From the NCBI RefSeq assembly GCF_014652235.1, contig NZ_BMYK01000006.1, positions 186,001-250,000 on the forward strand: a stretch of 64,000 bases of DNA, written 5' to 3'. Both the position numbers and the translations under genes were made by a program. Shown here piece by piece: positions 31,710 through 41,495 of the stretch (the first letter of the stretch is position 1; each line of letters begins with the position of its first letter). The notes under the pieces were generated by a model. It was not told where the DNA came from. It did no database searches and saw nothing but the letters and a program-made list of their open reading frames with translations. Source of the stretch: Pseudorhodoferax aquiterrae. GTDB lineage: Bacteria; Pseudomonadota; Gammaproteobacteria; Burkholderiales; Burkholderiaceae_C.

Positions 31710-32102
31710 GTGCAGCGACTCAAGACGCGCGCGCAGTTCCAGGCCGTGATGGCCGGCACCACCGTCTCGCGGACAGCCCACTTCGCCCTGCATCGCATCG
31801 CGCTGCCTGCTCCCCCTGTGGACGAGCAGGCCGGCGCGCGTCCGCTGTTCCCCGTCACTGACTGCTGGATCGGCGCCGTGCTGCCCAAGCGCTGGGCGCG
31901 CCGCGCCGTCACGCGCAACGCCATCCGCCGCCAGATCTATGCGGTCTGCGGCGAGCATGCGGCCGCCCTGCCCCAGGCCGTCCATGTGGTGCGGCTGCGC
32001 AGCGGCTTCGACCGCAAGCAGTTCATCAGCGCCACCTCCGTGCAGCTCAAGCAGGCGGTGCGCGGCGAGCTCGAGCAGCTCGTGCGCAGGGCCGCTTCGT
32101 GA
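31710..32102 (+). CDS. rnpA: Ribonuclease P protein component
   Basis: A 130-residue basic protein that assists the RNase P RNA in trimming tRNA 5' leaders. The RNR motif region AVTRNAIRRQIY carries the conserved Arg residues contacting RNA, preceded by an N-terminal FQAVMAGT segment of the family. The start is GTG at 31710, giving the expected beginning QRLKTRAQFQ. The stop overlaps the yidD ATG by one base (TGATG), which indicates translational coupling. Confidence 0.93.
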   Translation: MQRLKTRAQFQAVMAGTTVSRTAHFALHRIALPAPPVDEQAGARPLFPVTDCWIGAVLPKRWARRAVTRNAIRRQIYAVCGEHAAALPQAVHVVRLRSGFDRKQFISATSVQLKQAVRGELEQLVRRAAS

Positions 32103-32359
32103 TGCAGCGCGCCCTCATCGCGCTGGTGCGCGGCTACAAGCTGCTGCTGAGCCCCTGGCTGGGCTCGGCCTGCCGGTTCGAACCCAGCTGCTCCACCTAC
32201 GCCATCGGCGCGCTGGAGCAGCACGGTGCGGGAATGGGCAGCTACCTTACACTGCGCCGGCTCGCGCGTTGCCATCCCTGGTGCGATGGCGGACACGACC
32301 CGGTGCCCGCGCAGCGGCCCCGCCTCTTCGGCCGGCTGTTCCCGTCTTCCTCCGACTAG
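32102..32359 (+). CDS. yidD: Membrane protein insertion efficiency factor YidD
   Basis: The product has 85 residues. The family core SPWLGSACRFEPSCSTYAIGAL contains the conserved Cys residues and the CSxYA motif, followed by RRLARCHPWCDGG. YidD is a peripheral inner-membrane protein with an amphipathic N-terminus that assists YidC; the gene is almost always placed between rnpA and yidC, as here. A GTG three bases upstream is an alternative start. Confidence 0.95.
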   Translation: MQRALIALVRGYKLLLSPWLGSACRFEPSCSTYAIGALEQHGAGMGSYLTLRRLARCHPWCDGGHDPVPAQRPRLFGRLFPSSSD

Positions 32360-32365
32360 CCTTCC

Positions 32366-34078
32366 ATGAACGATATCCGCCGAACCATCCTGTGGGTGAT
32401 CCTTGGTTTCTCCCTGGTGATGCTGTGGGACAAATGGCAGATCCACAACGGTCGCCAGGCCACCTTCTTCCCGACGCCCACGGCCACCGCGCCGGCGGCC
32501 GCCTCGTCGGCGCCGGGCAGCGCGGCGGCGGCCGCATCCGCGCCCGACAGCGCCGTGCCCACGGCCGTCACGGCCGCGGCGCCGGCTGGCGCGGGCCAGG
32601 TGCCCGGCACGCCCGCCGCGCCGGCACCGGCGCGTGAGCGCGTGGAGGTCAGCACCGATGTGCTCAAGCTCAGCTTCGACACGGCCGGCGGTTCGCTGGT
32701 GCGCGCCGAACTGCTCAAGAACATCGACCTGCACGACCCCAGCCGCCACTTCGTGCTGTTGGACGAAAGCCCGGAGCGCGTCTACCTGGCCCAGACCGGC
32801 CTGATCGGCGCGCCCGGCCTGCCCAACCACACGACCGTGATGACGGCCGTGCCCGGCCCGCGCCAACTGGCCGACGGCAGCAACACGCTGGAAGTGCGCT
32901 TCGAGTCGCCCGAGAGCGGCGGCGTGAAGCTGGTCAAGACCTACACGCTCACGCGCGGCTCCTACGCCATCGGGGTCAAGCACGAGGTGGTCAACACCGG
33001 CACGGCGCCGGTCACGCCCCAGGTGTACCTGCAGCTCGTGCGCGACGGCAACAAGCTGCCCGGCGAGTCGAGCTTCTACTCCACCTTCACGGGCCCGGCG
33101 GTCTACACCGAAGCCAAGAAGTACCAGAAGGTCGAGTTCAAGGACATCGAGAAGAACGACGCCAAGTTCGAGACCAAGTCCGCCAACGGCTACGTGGCCA
33201 TGGTGCAGCACTACTTTGCCAGCGCCTGGCTACTGGGCGACGGCATCGAGCGCGACATCTTCGCGCGCAAGGTCTCCAACAACCTGTACGCCGTGGGCAT
33301 GATCAGCACACTGCCGGCCGTGGCGCCGGGTGCCAGCCAGGTCGCCGAGTCGCGCCTGTTCGTCGGCCCGCAGGAAGAGAAGATGCTGGAGTCGCTGACG
33401 CCGGGCCTGGAGCTGGTGAAGGACTACGGCTGGCTGACCATCCTGGCCAAGCCGCTGTACTGGCTGCTGGACAAGCTGCACAGCGTGCTGCAGAACTGGG
33501 GCTGGTCCATCGTGGCGCTGGTGTTCCTGCTCAAGCTCGCGTTCTACTGGCTCAACGCCAAGGCGTACGCGAGCATGGCCAAGATGAAGGCGGTGAACCC
33601 GCGCATCCAGGAGATGCGCGAGCGCCTGAAGGACAAGCCGCAGGAAATGCAGCAGGCCATGATGAAGATGTACAAGGAGGAGAAGATCAACCCCTTGGGC
33701 GGCTGCCTGCCCATCATGATCCAGATCCCCGTGTTCATCGCGCTGTACTGGGTGCTGCTGTCCAGCGTGGAAATGCGCGGCGCACCCTGGATCGGCTGGA
33801 TCAAGGATTTGTCGGCACCCGATCCGTGGTTCCTGCTGCCCGTCATCATGACGCTGACCACGCTGCTGCAGACGGCCCTGAACCCGGCCCCGCCGGACCC
33901 GATGCAGGCCAAGCTGATGTGGTTCATGCCGCTGGCGTTCTCGGTGATGTTCTTCTTCTTCCCGTCCGGCCTGGTGCTGTACTGGATCACGAACAACATC
34001 CTGTCCATCGTGCAGCAGTGGGTCATCAACACCCGCATGGGCGTGCCGCCGCAGTTCAACCTGCCGAAGTTCAAGTAA
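32366..34078 (+). CDS. yidC: Membrane protein insertase YidC
   Basis: A 570-residue Oxa1/YidC insertase. An N-terminal membrane anchor ([17 protein letters not shown]) is followed by an Ala/Pro-rich linker and the large periplasmic beta-supersandwich domain. The conserved membrane core (about 370-560) includes the [18 protein letters not shown] entry and [20 protein letters not shown]. An Arg-containing hydrophilic groove is known for the family. YidC inserts and folds inner-membrane proteins alone or with SecYEG. It is 6 bases downstream of yidD and is followed by an intrinsic terminator. Confidence 0.97.
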   Translation: MNDIRRTILWVILGFSLVMLWDKWQIHNGRQATFFPTPTATAPAAASSAPGSAAAAASAPDSAVPTAVTAAAPAGAGQVPGTPAAPAPARERVEVSTDVLKLSFDTAGGSLVRAELLKNIDLHDPSRHFVLLDESPERVYLAQTGLIGAPGLPNHTTVMTAVPGPRQLADGSNTLEVRFESPESGGVKLVKTYTLTRGSYAIGVKHEVVNTGTAPVTPQVYLQLVRDGNKLPGESSFYSTFTGPAVYTEAKKYQKVEFKDIEKNDAKFETKSANGYVAMVQHYFASAWLLGDGIERDIFARKVSNNLYAVGMISTLPAVAPGASQVAESRLFVGPQEEKMLESLTPGLELVKDYGWLTILAKPLYWLLDKLHSVLQNWGWSIVALVFLLKLAFYWLNAKAYASMAKMKAVNPRIQEMRERLKDKPQEMQQAMMKMYKEEKINPLGGCLPIMIQIPVFIALYWVLLSSVEMRGAPWIGWIKDLSAPDPWFLLPVIMTLTTLLQTALNPAPPDPMQAKLMWFMPLAFSVMFFFFPSGLVLYWITNNILSIVQQWVINTRMGVPPQFNLPKFK

Positions 34079-34098
34079 GCCGGCAGACGATCTCCACC

Positions 34099-34127
34099 AG
34101 GGGCCGCGCAAGCGGCCCTTGTCTTTT
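34099..34127 (+). terminator. Intrinsic terminator after yidC
   Basis: The stem GGGCCGC / GCGGCCC with loop GCAA, extended by weaker flanking pairs, is followed by TTGTCTTTT. It lies between yidC and mnmE and probably separates their transcription partly. Confidence 0.75.
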
Positions 34128-34143
34128 GTACATTCCACAGCCC

Positions 34144-35505
34144 ATGAGCGCCTCGCCCCGCGACCCCATCGTTGCCATCGCCAGCGCACCCGGCCGCGGC
34201 GCGGTGGGCATCGTGCGCGCCTCGGGCCGCGACCTCGCGCTGCTCGTGGCGGCCCTGTGCGGCCGCACGCTCAGGCCCCGCGAGGCCACCTACCTGCCCT
34301 TCCGCGACGCGGACGGCAGCGCCATCGACCATGGCCTGGCCCTGCACTTTCCGGCGCCGCACAGCTACACGGGCGAAGAGGTGCTGGAGCTGCAGGCCCA
34401 CGGCGGCCCGGTGGTCATGCAGCTGCTGCTGGCGCGCTGCCTGCAGGCTGGTGCCGGCATCGGCCTGCGCGCGGCCGAGCCCGGCGAATTCACGCAGCGC
34501 GCCTTCCTCAACGACAAGCTCGACCTGGCGCAGGCCGAGGCCGTGGCCGACCTCATCGACGCGAGCACCGAGGCGGCCGCACGCAGCGCCAGCCGCTCGC
34601 TGGCGGGCGAGTTCTCGCAGGAGGTGGACGCACTGCGCGAACGCCTGATCCACCTGCGCATGCTGGTCGAAGCGACGCTGGACTTCCCCGAGGAAGACAT
34701 CGACTTCCTGCGCAAGGCCGACGCCCAGGGCCAGCTCGACGGCCTGCAGCAGCAGTTACAGGCCGTGCTCGCGCGCACGCGCCAGGGTGCGCTGCTGCGC
34801 GAGGGCATCACGGTGGTGATCGCCGGGCAGCCCAACGCGGGCAAGTCGTCCCTGCTCAACGCGCTGGCCGGCGCCGAGCTGGCCATCGTCACGCCGATCG
34901 CGGGCACCACGCGCGACAAGGTCGAGCAGTCCATCCAGATCGAGGGCGTGCCGCTGCACGTGGTCGATACGGCCGGCCTGCGCGACAGCGACGATCCGGT
35001 CGAGCGCATCGGCATCGAGCGCGCCTGGGGCGCCATCGCCAAGGCCGACGCCGTGCTGTTCCTGCACGACCTGCTGCGCCGGGACGACCCGGTCGCGCAG
35101 CAGGCCGATGCGGACATCGCGCAGCGCCTGCCCGCTGGCGTGCCCGTGCTGCAGGTCTGGAACAAGCGCGATGCCGCAGGCGACGGTCCGCTGCCGCAGG
35201 GCCTGCACCTGTCGGCCAAGACCGGCGCGGGGCTGGCCGAACTGCGCGCCGCGCTGCTGCAGATCGCGGGCTGGCAAGCGCTGCCCGAAGGCGTGTACCT
35301 GGCGCGCGCGCGCCACGTGCAGGCGCTCGGCCGGGTGCAGGAACACCTCGACGCCGTGGGGCTGCACCTGGCCGATGGGCGGACGCTGGACCTCATGGCC
35401 GAGGAACTGCGGCTGGCGCAAAATGCCCTGAACGAAATCACCGGCGCCTTCGGATCGGACGATCTGCTGGGCGTCATCTTCTCCCGGTTCTGCATCGGCA
35501 AATAG
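34144..35505 (+). CDS. mnmE: tRNA uridine-5-carboxymethylaminomethyl modification GTPase MnmE
   Basis: A 453-residue GTPase that, with MnmG, installs the cmnm5 group on U34 of certain tRNAs. An N-terminal folate-binding domain ([19 protein letters not shown]) and helical domain surround a G domain. The G domain has the P-loop GQPNAGKSS near residue 232, DTAG at about 278 and NKRD at about 340. The invariant C-terminal FCIGK ending carries the catalytic-assisting Cys. The product starts at ATG 34144 (SASPRDPI). Confidence 0.97.
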   Translation: MSASPRDPIVAIASAPGRGAVGIVRASGRDLALLVAALCGRTLRPREATYLPFRDADGSAIDHGLALHFPAPHSYTGEEVLELQAHGGPVVMQLLLARCLQAGAGIGLRAAEPGEFTQRAFLNDKLDLAQAEAVADLIDASTEAAARSASRSLAGEFSQEVDALRERLIHLRMLVEATLDFPEEDIDFLRKADAQGQLDGLQQQLQAVLARTRQGALLREGITVVIAGQPNAGKSSLLNALAGAELAIVTPIAGTTRDKVEQSIQIEGVPLHVVDTAGLRDSDDPVERIGIERAWGAIAKADAVLFLHDLLRRDDPVAQQADADIAQRLPAGVPVLQVWNKRDAAGDGPLPQGLHLSAKTGAGLAELRAALLQIAGWQALPEGVYLARARHVQALGRVQEHLDAVGLHLADGRTLDLMAEELRLAQNALNEITGAFGSDDLLGVIFSRFCIGK

Positions 35506-35528
35506 CCGCAGGAGCACGCCCCCCCGCC

Positions 35529-36017
35529 ATGAACGCCATGCCGCCCCCCGCCCGTTTCGACATCCAGGACCTGATCCAGGCCATCGCGGCCGCCAAGGTC
35601 GACGACCAGCTGTTGCTGCAGCTGACGCCCGCGCAATGGGAGGTGCTGGCGCCCTACCTGCAACCGCTGGCGCTGGCGGCCGGACAGGTGCTGTTCAAGC
35701 AGGGCGCGGCCGACCGCACGCTGTACTTCGTCGAGAGCGGCAACCTGAGCGTGCACTACGAGGACGAGCAGGGCGAGGTGCGGCTGGCCATCATCAGCGC
35801 CGGCTCGGCCGTGGGCGAAGGCAGCTTCTTCTCGCGCGCGCCGCGCAGCGCCACGGTGCAGGCCGGCATGCCGGCGCGGCTGTGGAGCCTGTCGCCGCTG
35901 CGCTTCGGCGAACTGACCAACCGCCGGCCGGAACTCGCGCTGGCCGTGGCCATGGCAGCCGGCGCCGTGGTGTCCAGGCGCATGGTGAACCGGCGCCGCC
36001 GCGACGCAGTGACTTGA
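35529..36017 (+). CDS. Cyclic-nucleotide-binding-domain protein
   Basis: A 162-residue single-domain protein. The cNMP-binding beta-roll runs from about residue 40 (PYLQPLALAAGQVLFKQG) through LYFVESGNLSVHYED to a phosphate-binding-cassette-like VGEGSFFSRAPRSATVQA. There is no C-terminal helix-turn-helix, so it is not a Crp-type regulator by itself. It may signal through protein contacts or bind a ligand other than cAMP. It follows mnmE by 23 bases and precedes a small unknown gene by one base, so all three are likely cotranscribed. Confidence 0.8.
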   Translation: MNAMPPPARFDIQDLIQAIAAAKVDDQLLLQLTPAQWEVLAPYLQPLALAAGQVLFKQGAADRTLYFVESGNLSVHYEDEQGEVRLAIISAGSAVGEGSFFSRAPRSATVQAGMPARLWSLSPLRFGELTNRRPELALAVAMAAGAVVSRRMVNRRRRDAVT

Positions 36018-36018
36018 G

Positions 36019-36375
36019 ATGACGGTGTTGGACGACAGCGCACTGGCCGGCCTGGACCCGGCCGCGGTGCGCAAGGTGGAACGCGCGGACCGCCGCGCAC
36101 AGCTGTTCGCCGTGGTGCGCGAGGCCATGGCGCAATGCGGCTTTCCGGCCGAGGGCTACCGCTTCAAGGTGGTGGCGCTCGATGCCGATGGCTGGCGCTA
36201 CCTGGTGCTGGTCGACCTCGCGCCGGCACTGGAGGCCAGCGAGGCCGACCCCGGCCCGGTGCAGGGCCTGGTGGCCGTGGCGGCCAAGATGCGGGCCGAC
36301 ATCGTCGTCGAGGGCGTGTACTGGCGGCCCGCGGCGGCCGAGCCGGGCGCCGCCGCGCCGGCCGCCGGCGGCTGA
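36019..36375 (+). CDS. Hypothetical protein
   Basis: The product has 118 residues. The N-terminus is helical and charged (AVRKVERADRRAQLFAVVRE), the centre has a beta-hairpin (YRFKVVALDADGWRYLVLVDL), and the C-terminus is Ala/Pro-rich. I recognise no family, though the composition and codon usage are those of a real gene. It lies one base after the cyclic-nucleotide-binding gene and abuts the convergent antiporter gene. A functional link with the preceding gene is plausible from spacing alone. Confidence 0.65.
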   Translation: MTVLDDSALAGLDPAAVRKVERADRRAQLFAVVREAMAQCGFPAEGYRFKVVALDADGWRYLVLVDLAPALEASEADPGPVQGLVAVAAKMRADIVVEGVYWRPAAAEPGAAAPAAGG

Positions 36376-38361
36376 TCAGCCGCGCAGCAGACGGCCCTCG
36401 GCCAGGGCCAGGGCTTCGGCCCGGCCCGACAGCACGACCGTGTCGCCATCCTGCAGCACGGCCTCGTCGTTGACGGGCACCGCGGCGCCGCCCATGCGGC
36501 GCAGCTGCACCACGCGGGCGCCCAGCGCGTGCAGTGCCAGATGGCCCAGCGGCTTGCCGAGCGAGCGCGAGGCCAGCGTCAGCGACACCGTGGCCAGCCG
36601 CTCGTGGTCCAGCTCGTCCTGGCCGTCGTCGTCTGCGCCGTGGAAGTAGCCGCGCAGCAGGTCGTAGCGCGCATCGCGCTGGTCCTGCACCAGCCGCAGC
36701 ACGCGGCGCATCGGCACGCCCACCAGCGCCAGCGCGTGGCTGGCCAGCATCAGCGAGCCTTCGATGGCCTCGGGCACGACCTCGGTCGCGCCGGCCTGCT
36801 GCAGGCGTTCGAGGTCGCGGTCGTCCTGCGTGCGCACGATCACGGGCACCTGTGGCGCGTGGGCGCGCACATGCGCCAGCACCTTCAGCACGCCGGGCAC
36901 GTCCAGGTAGGTCAGCACCACGGCGCTGGCCCGCGCCAGGCCTGCGGCCATCAGCGCCTGCAGCCGCGCGGCGTCGCCGAACACCACCGAATCGCCGGCC
37001 GCGGCGGCCAGGCGCACGCGGTCGGGGTCCAGGTCCAGCGCCATGTAGGGGATGGACTCGCGCTCCAGCATGCGCGCCAGGTTCTGGCCGCAGCGGCCGT
37101 AGCCGCAGATGATCACGTGCTTGTTGGCGTTGATGGAGCGCCGCGCGATGCTGGTCATCTGCAGCGACTGCTGCAGCCAGTCGCTGCTGACGAAGCGCGT
37201 CACGATGGCGTTGCTGTACATCACCATGAAGGGCGTGGCCAGCATCGAGAGCACCATGCTGGCCAGGATGGGGTTGAGCAGCGTGGGCGGCACCAGGCCG
37301 CGGTTGTTGGCCAGGGTCAGCAGCACGAAGCCGAACTCGCCGGCCTGCGCGAGGTACAGGCCGGTGCGCAGCGAGACCCCGGCCGAAGCGCCCAGGCCGC
37401 GCGCCAGCGCCGTGATCAGCGCGAGCTTGAACAGCACCGGCAACGAGATCAGCAGCAGCAGCAAAGGCCAGCGCTCCAGCACGATGCGCCAGTCCAGCAT
37501 CATGCCGATGGTGATGAAGAACAGGCCCAGCAGCACGTCGTGGAAGGGCCGGATGTCGGTCTCCACCTGGTGCTTGAACTCGGTCTCGGAGATCAGCATG
37601 CCGGCGATGAAGGCGCCCAGCGCGAGCGACAGGCCGGCCAGCTCGGTCAGCCAGGCCAGGCCCAGCGTGATCAGCAGCAGGTTCAGCACGAACAGGTCTT
37701 CGCTCTTGCGCCGCGCCACCAGCGTGAGCCACCAGCGCATCACGCGCTGCCCGCCCGTCAGCAGCAGCGTGATCAGCAGCACCGCCTTGACCATGGCCAG
37801 TCCCAGCGCGAACAGCATCTGCTCCGCCGAGGCGCCCAGCGCGGGGATCAGCACGAGCAGCGGCACCACGGCCAGATCCTGAAACAGCAGCACGCCCATC
37901 ACGCGCTTGCCGTGCTCGGACTCGAGCTCGATGCGGTCGGCCATGAGCTTGACCACGATGGCCGTGCTGCTCATGGCCAGCGCACCCGACAGTGCCACCG
38001 CCGTCTGCCAGGGCATGCCCCACCAGCGCGGCGCCGCAGCAGCCAGCGCGAGGGAGGCGCCCGTACCCACGAGGATGGTCAGCACCACCTGCCACAGCCC
38101 CAGCCCGAACACATGCCGGCGCATGGCGCGCAGCTTGGGCAGGTTGAATTCCAGCCCGATCACGAACATCAGGAACACCACGCCGAATTCGCCCAGGTGC
38201 TTCACGCTCTCCGAGTTCTGCGCGAGGGCCAGAGCGTTCGGCCCGATCAGCACGCCCACCGTCAGGTAGCCCAGCATGGGCGGCAGCTTCAGCGTGCGGA
38301 ACAGCACCACGCCCAGCACCGCAGCCAACAGATAGACCAGCGTGAGTTCGAGCGAGGACAT
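36376..38361 (-). CDS. Kef/YbaL-type CPA2 cation:proton antiporter
   Basis: A 661-residue inner-membrane transporter. Residues 1-390 form about 12 membrane segments of the Na+/H+ exchanger fold with FGVVFLMFVIGLEF and QDLAVVPLL, the conserved acidic residues of CPA2 proteins. A cytoplasmic RCK_N domain follows with the Rossmann motif CGYGRCGQNLAR near residue 408, and then an RCK_C domain at about 570-655. Family members exchange or release K+ under electrophile or pH stress. The glutathione-adduct site of KefC is not obvious, so a YbaL-like assignment is equally possible. It is divergent from kdsD (83-base gap). Confidence 0.88.
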   Translation of the reverse strand: MSSLELTLVYLLAAVLGVVLFRTLKLPPMLGYLTVGVLIGPNALALAQNSESVKHLGEFGVVFLMFVIGLEFNLPKLRAMRRHVFGLGLWQVVLTILVGTGASLALAAAAPRWWGMPWQTAVALSGALAMSSTAIVVKLMADRIELESEHGKRVMGVLLFQDLAVVPLLVLIPALGASAEQMLFALGLAMVKAVLLITLLLTGGQRVMRWWLTLVARRKSEDLFVLNLLLITLGLAWLTELAGLSLALGAFIAGMLISETEFKHQVETDIRPFHDVLLGLFFITIGMMLDWRIVLERWPLLLLLISLPVLFKLALITALARGLGASAGVSLRTGLYLAQAGEFGFVLLTLANNRGLVPPTLLNPILASMVLSMLATPFMVMYSNAIVTRFVSSDWLQQSLQMTSIARRSINANKHVIICGYGRCGQNLARMLERESIPYMALDLDPDRVRLAAAAGDSVVFGDAARLQALMAAGLARASAVVLTYLDVPGVLKVLAHVRAHAPQVPVIVRTQDDRDLERLQQAGATEVVPEAIEGSLMLASHALALVGVPMRRVLRLVQDQRDARYDLLRGYFHGADDDGQDELDHERLATVSLTLASRSLGKPLGHLALHALGARVVQLRRMGGAAVPVNDEAVLQDGDTVVLSGRAEALALAEGRLLRG

Positions 38362-38444
38362 GGTGCGCGCATGCTAGCGTGTTGCCCGTGCCAGGCCGCG
38401 GGCTCTGGACGGCGCCACAGGGGGCGCTCGATAGAATTCGCGCC

Positions 38445-39443
38445 ATGACATCACCGCGCGAACGCGTCCAGACGCTGGACACGGCACAGGTCATCGGCCT
38501 GGCGCAAACCACCTTCGACATCGAGGCCGCGGCCGTGCTGGGGCTCAAGGCCCGCGTGGGCGAGAGCTTCGTGCGCGCCGTGCAGCGCATCCTGCACCTG
38601 AGCGGCCGCGTGGTCGTGATGGGCATGGGCAAGAGCGGCCACGTCGGCCGCAAGATCGCCGCCACGCTGGCGTCCACGGGCACGCCCGCGCTGTTCGTGC
38701 ACCCGGGCGAGGCCAGCCATGGCGACCTGGGCATGGTGACCGCGCAGGACCTCGTCATCGCGATTTCCAACAGCGGCGAGAGCGCCGAGCTCAACCTGAT
38801 CCTGCCCGTGCTCAAGCGCCAGGGCGTGCCGCTCGTGGCCATCACGGGCGGGCTGCAGTCCACGCTGGCGCGCCATGCCGACGAGGTGCTGGACAGCGGC
38901 GTCGAGAAGGAAGCCTGTCCGCTCAACCTGGCACCCACGGCCAGCAGCACGGCCCAGCTGGTGATGGGCGACGCACTGGCCGTGGCCCTGCTCGAGCTGC
39001 GCGGCTTCAAGGCCGAAGACTTCGCGCGCTCGCACCCCGGCGGTGCGCTGGGCCGGCGCCTGCTGACCCATGTCAGCGACGTGATGCGCAGCGGCGCCGA
39101 GATGCCCACCGTGGCCGCGGACACGCCGCTGGCCGAGATGATGCGCGAGATGAGCGCCAAGGGCGGGCTGGCCGCCATCGTCGACGACGCACTGCGCGTG
39201 CAGGGCGTGTTCACCGACGGCGACCTGCGCCGCCTGGTCGAAAAGGGCAGCGACCTGCGCGCCGTGCGTGCCGGCGAGGTCATGCACGCCAAGCCGCGCA
39301 CCATCCGCGCCGATGCGCTGGCGGCCGAGGCCGTCGAGCTCATGGAGCAGCACCGCATCACCGCCGTGCTGGTGGTCGACGCGGCCGGCACGCTGGTCGG
39401 CGTGGTGCACATCGGCGACCTCATGCGGGCCAAGGTGATCTGA
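38445..39443 (+). CDS. kdsD: D-arabinose 5-phosphate isomerase
   Basis: A 332-residue enzyme that converts ribulose 5-phosphate to arabinose 5-phosphate, the first step of Kdo synthesis for lipopolysaccharide. An N-terminal SIS sugar-isomerase domain (GMGKSGHVGRKIAATLASTG, SNSGES) is followed by two CBS domains (DVMR..., EVMHAK...). It overlaps kdsC by 3 bases (stop TGA shares bases with ATG), forming the kdsD-kdsC-lptC operon. Confidence 0.95.
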   Translation: MTSPRERVQTLDTAQVIGLAQTTFDIEAAAVLGLKARVGESFVRAVQRILHLSGRVVVMGMGKSGHVGRKIAATLASTGTPALFVHPGEASHGDLGMVTAQDLVIAISNSGESAELNLILPVLKRQGVPLVAITGGLQSTLARHADEVLDSGVEKEACPLNLAPTASSTAQLVMGDALAVALLELRGFKAEDFARSHPGGALGRRLLTHVSDVMRSGAEMPTVAADTPLAEMMREMSAKGGLAAIVDDALRVQGVFTDGDLRRLVEKGSDLRAVRAGEVMHAKPRTIRADALAAEAVELMEQHRITAVLVVDAAGTLVGVVHIGDLMRAKVI

Positions 39444-40018
39444 TGGCGCGCGCCCCGGTGCTGAGCCATCCGCCCGAGCTGCTGCTGCGCGGCCAGGACG
39501 TGCGCGTGGCCTTCTTCGACGTCGACGGCGTGCTGACCGACGGCAGCCTGTACTTCACCGAGCTGCCCGATGGCGACGCGCGCGGCGCGGCCGAGACCAT
39601 CAAGCGCTTCCACACGCTGGACGGCATGGGCATCAAGCTGCTGCAGGCCGCCGGCATCACGCCGGCCGTGGTGACGGGGCGCGATTCCGTGGCGCTGCGC
39701 GCGCGGCTGAAGGCCCTGGGCGTGGTCCATGCCCGCTTCGGCACGGAAGACAAGCGCCCCGCTGCCGAAGCCATCCTGGCCGAACTGGGCCTGGAATGGA
39801 GCGCGGCCGGCGCCATCGGCGACGACTGGCCCGACCTTCCCGTGCTCAACCGCGCCGCGCTGGCGGCCGCCCCGCCGCATGCGCACCCCGAGGTGCTGGC
39901 TGCGGCCCACTACGTCACGCGCATGGCCGGCGGCCAGGGCGCCGCGCGCGAGTTCTGCGACCTGCTGCTGATGGCGCGCGGCCGCTACGCCGAGCTGCTG
40001 GCGCCCTACCAGGCATGA
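39443..40018 (+). CDS. kdsC: 3-deoxy-D-manno-octulosonate 8-phosphate phosphatase
   Basis: A 191-residue HAD-superfamily phosphatase lacking a cap domain. FFDVDGVLTDG supplies the catalytic Asp pair near residue 25, VVTGRDS the second motif, and GDDWPDLPVL the metal-binding Asp pair. It releases phosphate from Kdo-8-P to give Kdo. The tail MARGRYAELLAPY matches the family's tetramer-capping C-terminus. It overlaps both kdsD and lptC by a few bases. Confidence 0.95.
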   Translation: MARAPVLSHPPELLLRGQDVRVAFFDVDGVLTDGSLYFTELPDGDARGAAETIKRFHTLDGMGIKLLQAAGITPAVVTGRDSVALRARLKALGVVHARFGTEDKRPAAEAILAELGLEWSAAGAIGDDWPDLPVLNRAALAAAPPHAHPEVLAAAHYVTRMAGGQGAAREFCDLLLMARGRYAELLAPYQA

Positions 40019-40635
40019 AGATGTTCGCCCTGCTGCGCGATGCCTGGGAGCGCCTGTCCATCTACCTGCCGCTGGTGCTCATGGTGCTGCTGGCGCTGGG
40101 CACCTACTGGCTGGTGCGCAACGCGCCCACGCTGGCGCAGCCCGCCGTGGCCCGGCCCGTGAACCACGAGCCCGACTACTTCATGCGCAATTTCTCGGTC
40201 AAGACCTTCGACGCCAGTGGCCGGCTGCGCAGCGACATCCGCGGCGAGCAGGCCTGGCATTACCCGGACACCGACACGCTGGAGATCGCCAACGCCAACA
40301 TCCGCTCGCTCAACGAGCAAGGCCATGTGACGGTGTCCACGGCCAAGCGCGCGCTCTCGAATGCCGACGGCTCCGAGGTGCAGCTGTTCGGCGACGCCGT
40401 GGTGGTGCGCGAGTCCGTCAAGGGCGCCGATGGCCGCATGCTGCCGCGCCTGGAGCTGCGCAGCGAGTTCCTGCACGCCTACACCAATGTGGAGCGCGTG
40501 CGTTCGCACCTGCCGGTGGAACTGCTGCGCAACGGCGACCGCTTCACGGCCGACCGCATGGACTACGACAACCTGGACCGTTTGCTGCAGCTCGATGGCC
40601 GCGTGCGCGGCACCGTCACGGGCCGCAAGCCCTGA
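40015..40635 (+). CDS. lptC: LPS export ABC transporter periplasmic protein LptC
   Basis: The product has 206 residues. One N-terminal membrane helix (YLPLVLMVLLALGTYWLV) anchors it in the inner membrane and the rest forms the periplasmic beta-jellyroll of LptC (EPDYFMRNFSVKTFDASG, then HYPDTDTLEI). LptC receives lipopolysaccharide from LptB2FG and passes it to LptA. In many proteobacteria lptA and lptB follow directly; here an SDR gene follows instead, so the rest of the Lpt set must lie outside the window. It overlaps kdsC by 4 bases (ATGA). Confidence 0.92.
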   Translation: MKMFALLRDAWERLSIYLPLVLMVLLALGTYWLVRNAPTLAQPAVARPVNHEPDYFMRNFSVKTFDASGRLRSDIRGEQAWHYPDTDTLEIANANIRSLNEQGHVTVSTAKRALSNADGSEVQLFGDAVVVRESVKGADGRMLPRLELRSEFLHAYTNVERVRSHLPVELLRNGDRFTADRMDYDNLDRLLQLDGRVRGTVTGRKP

Positions 40636-40639
40636 CACC

Positions 40640-41422
40640 ATGGCGGCACCGCTGGCCTTCATCACAGGCGCGTCCAGCGGCATCGGTCAGGCGCTGGCGC
40701 TGCGCTACCACCAGGCCGGCTACGCGCTGGCGCTGGTGGCACGTCGCACCGACGAGATCGAGCGCTGGCGCAGCGAGCAAGGCCTGGATCCAGCGCGCGT
40801 CGCGGTCTACGGCGCCGACGTGGCCGAGGCCGACAGCATCATCGCCGCCGCGCAGCTGTGTCTGCAACACCAGGGCCTGCCCGACGTGGTGATCGCCAAT
40901 GCCGGCATCAGCATCGGTGTGGACACGGCCGAGCGGGAAGACCTGGCGGTGTTCGCGCGCATCCTGGCCGTCAACAACCTGGGCATGGCCGCCACCTTCC
41001 ACCCCTTCATCGCGCCCATGCGGGCGCGCGGCAGCGGCACGCTGGTGGGCATCGCCAGCGTGGCCGGCATCCGCGGCCTGCCCGGCCACGGGGGCTACTG
41101 CGCGAGCAAGGCCGGCGTCATCTCCTACTGCGAAAGCCTGCGCGGCGAACTGCGCCCGTCCGGCGTGAAGGTCGTGACCATCACACCGGGCTACATCGAC
41201 ACGCCGCTCACGCGCCGCAACCGCTACGGCATGCCGTTCCTGATGACGGCCGAACGCTTTGCCGACAAGGCCTATGCGGCGATCGAGGGCGGGGTCAGTT
41301 ACCGCGTGATCCCCTGGCAGATGGGCGTGGTCGCCAAACTCATGCGCGCGCTGCCCAATGCCTGGTTCGACAGACTGCTGGTCGGCCGTGCGCGCAAGCC
41401 GCGCCAGGGCGCAGGCGGCTGA
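40640..41422 (+). CDS. SDR-family oxidoreductase
   Basis: A 260-residue short-chain dehydrogenase. ITGASSGIGQALA binds the cofactor, and VARR after strand 2 suggests NADPH. ANAG, a Ser in IASVAG and GYCASK complete the active site. The C-terminal quarter has a hydrophobic helix (YRVIPWQMGVVAKLMRALP) that could associate with membranes, as in YbbO/DltE-like SDRs acting on lipids or long-chain aldehydes. It is 4 bases after lptC and probably belongs to the same operon. Substrate unknown. Confidence 0.87.
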   Translation: MAAPLAFITGASSGIGQALALRYHQAGYALALVARRTDEIERWRSEQGLDPARVAVYGADVAEADSIIAAAQLCLQHQGLPDVVIANAGISIGVDTAEREDLAVFARILAVNNLGMAATFHPFIAPMRARGSGTLVGIASVAGIRGLPGHGGYCASKAGVISYCESLRGELRPSGVKVVTITPGYIDTPLTRRNRYGMPFLMTAERFADKAYAAIEGGVSYRVIPWQMGVVAKLMRALPNAWFDRLLVGRARKPRQGAGG

Positions 41423-41451
41423 GACCGCAGCAACAACACGCGCCCAGCAAA

Positions 41452-41475
41452 AAGGCTCCCGAAGGAGCCTTGTTC
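41452..41475. terminator. Intrinsic terminator between convergent SDR and RRM genes
   Basis: The stem AAGGCTCC / GGAGCCTT with loop CGAA is followed by TGTTCT, and is preceded by an A-run that serves as a T-run leftward. It lies between the SDR (rightward) and RRM gene (leftward). Confidence 0.75.
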
Positions 41476-41495
41476 TGCCGTCGCCGGTGCAGCGA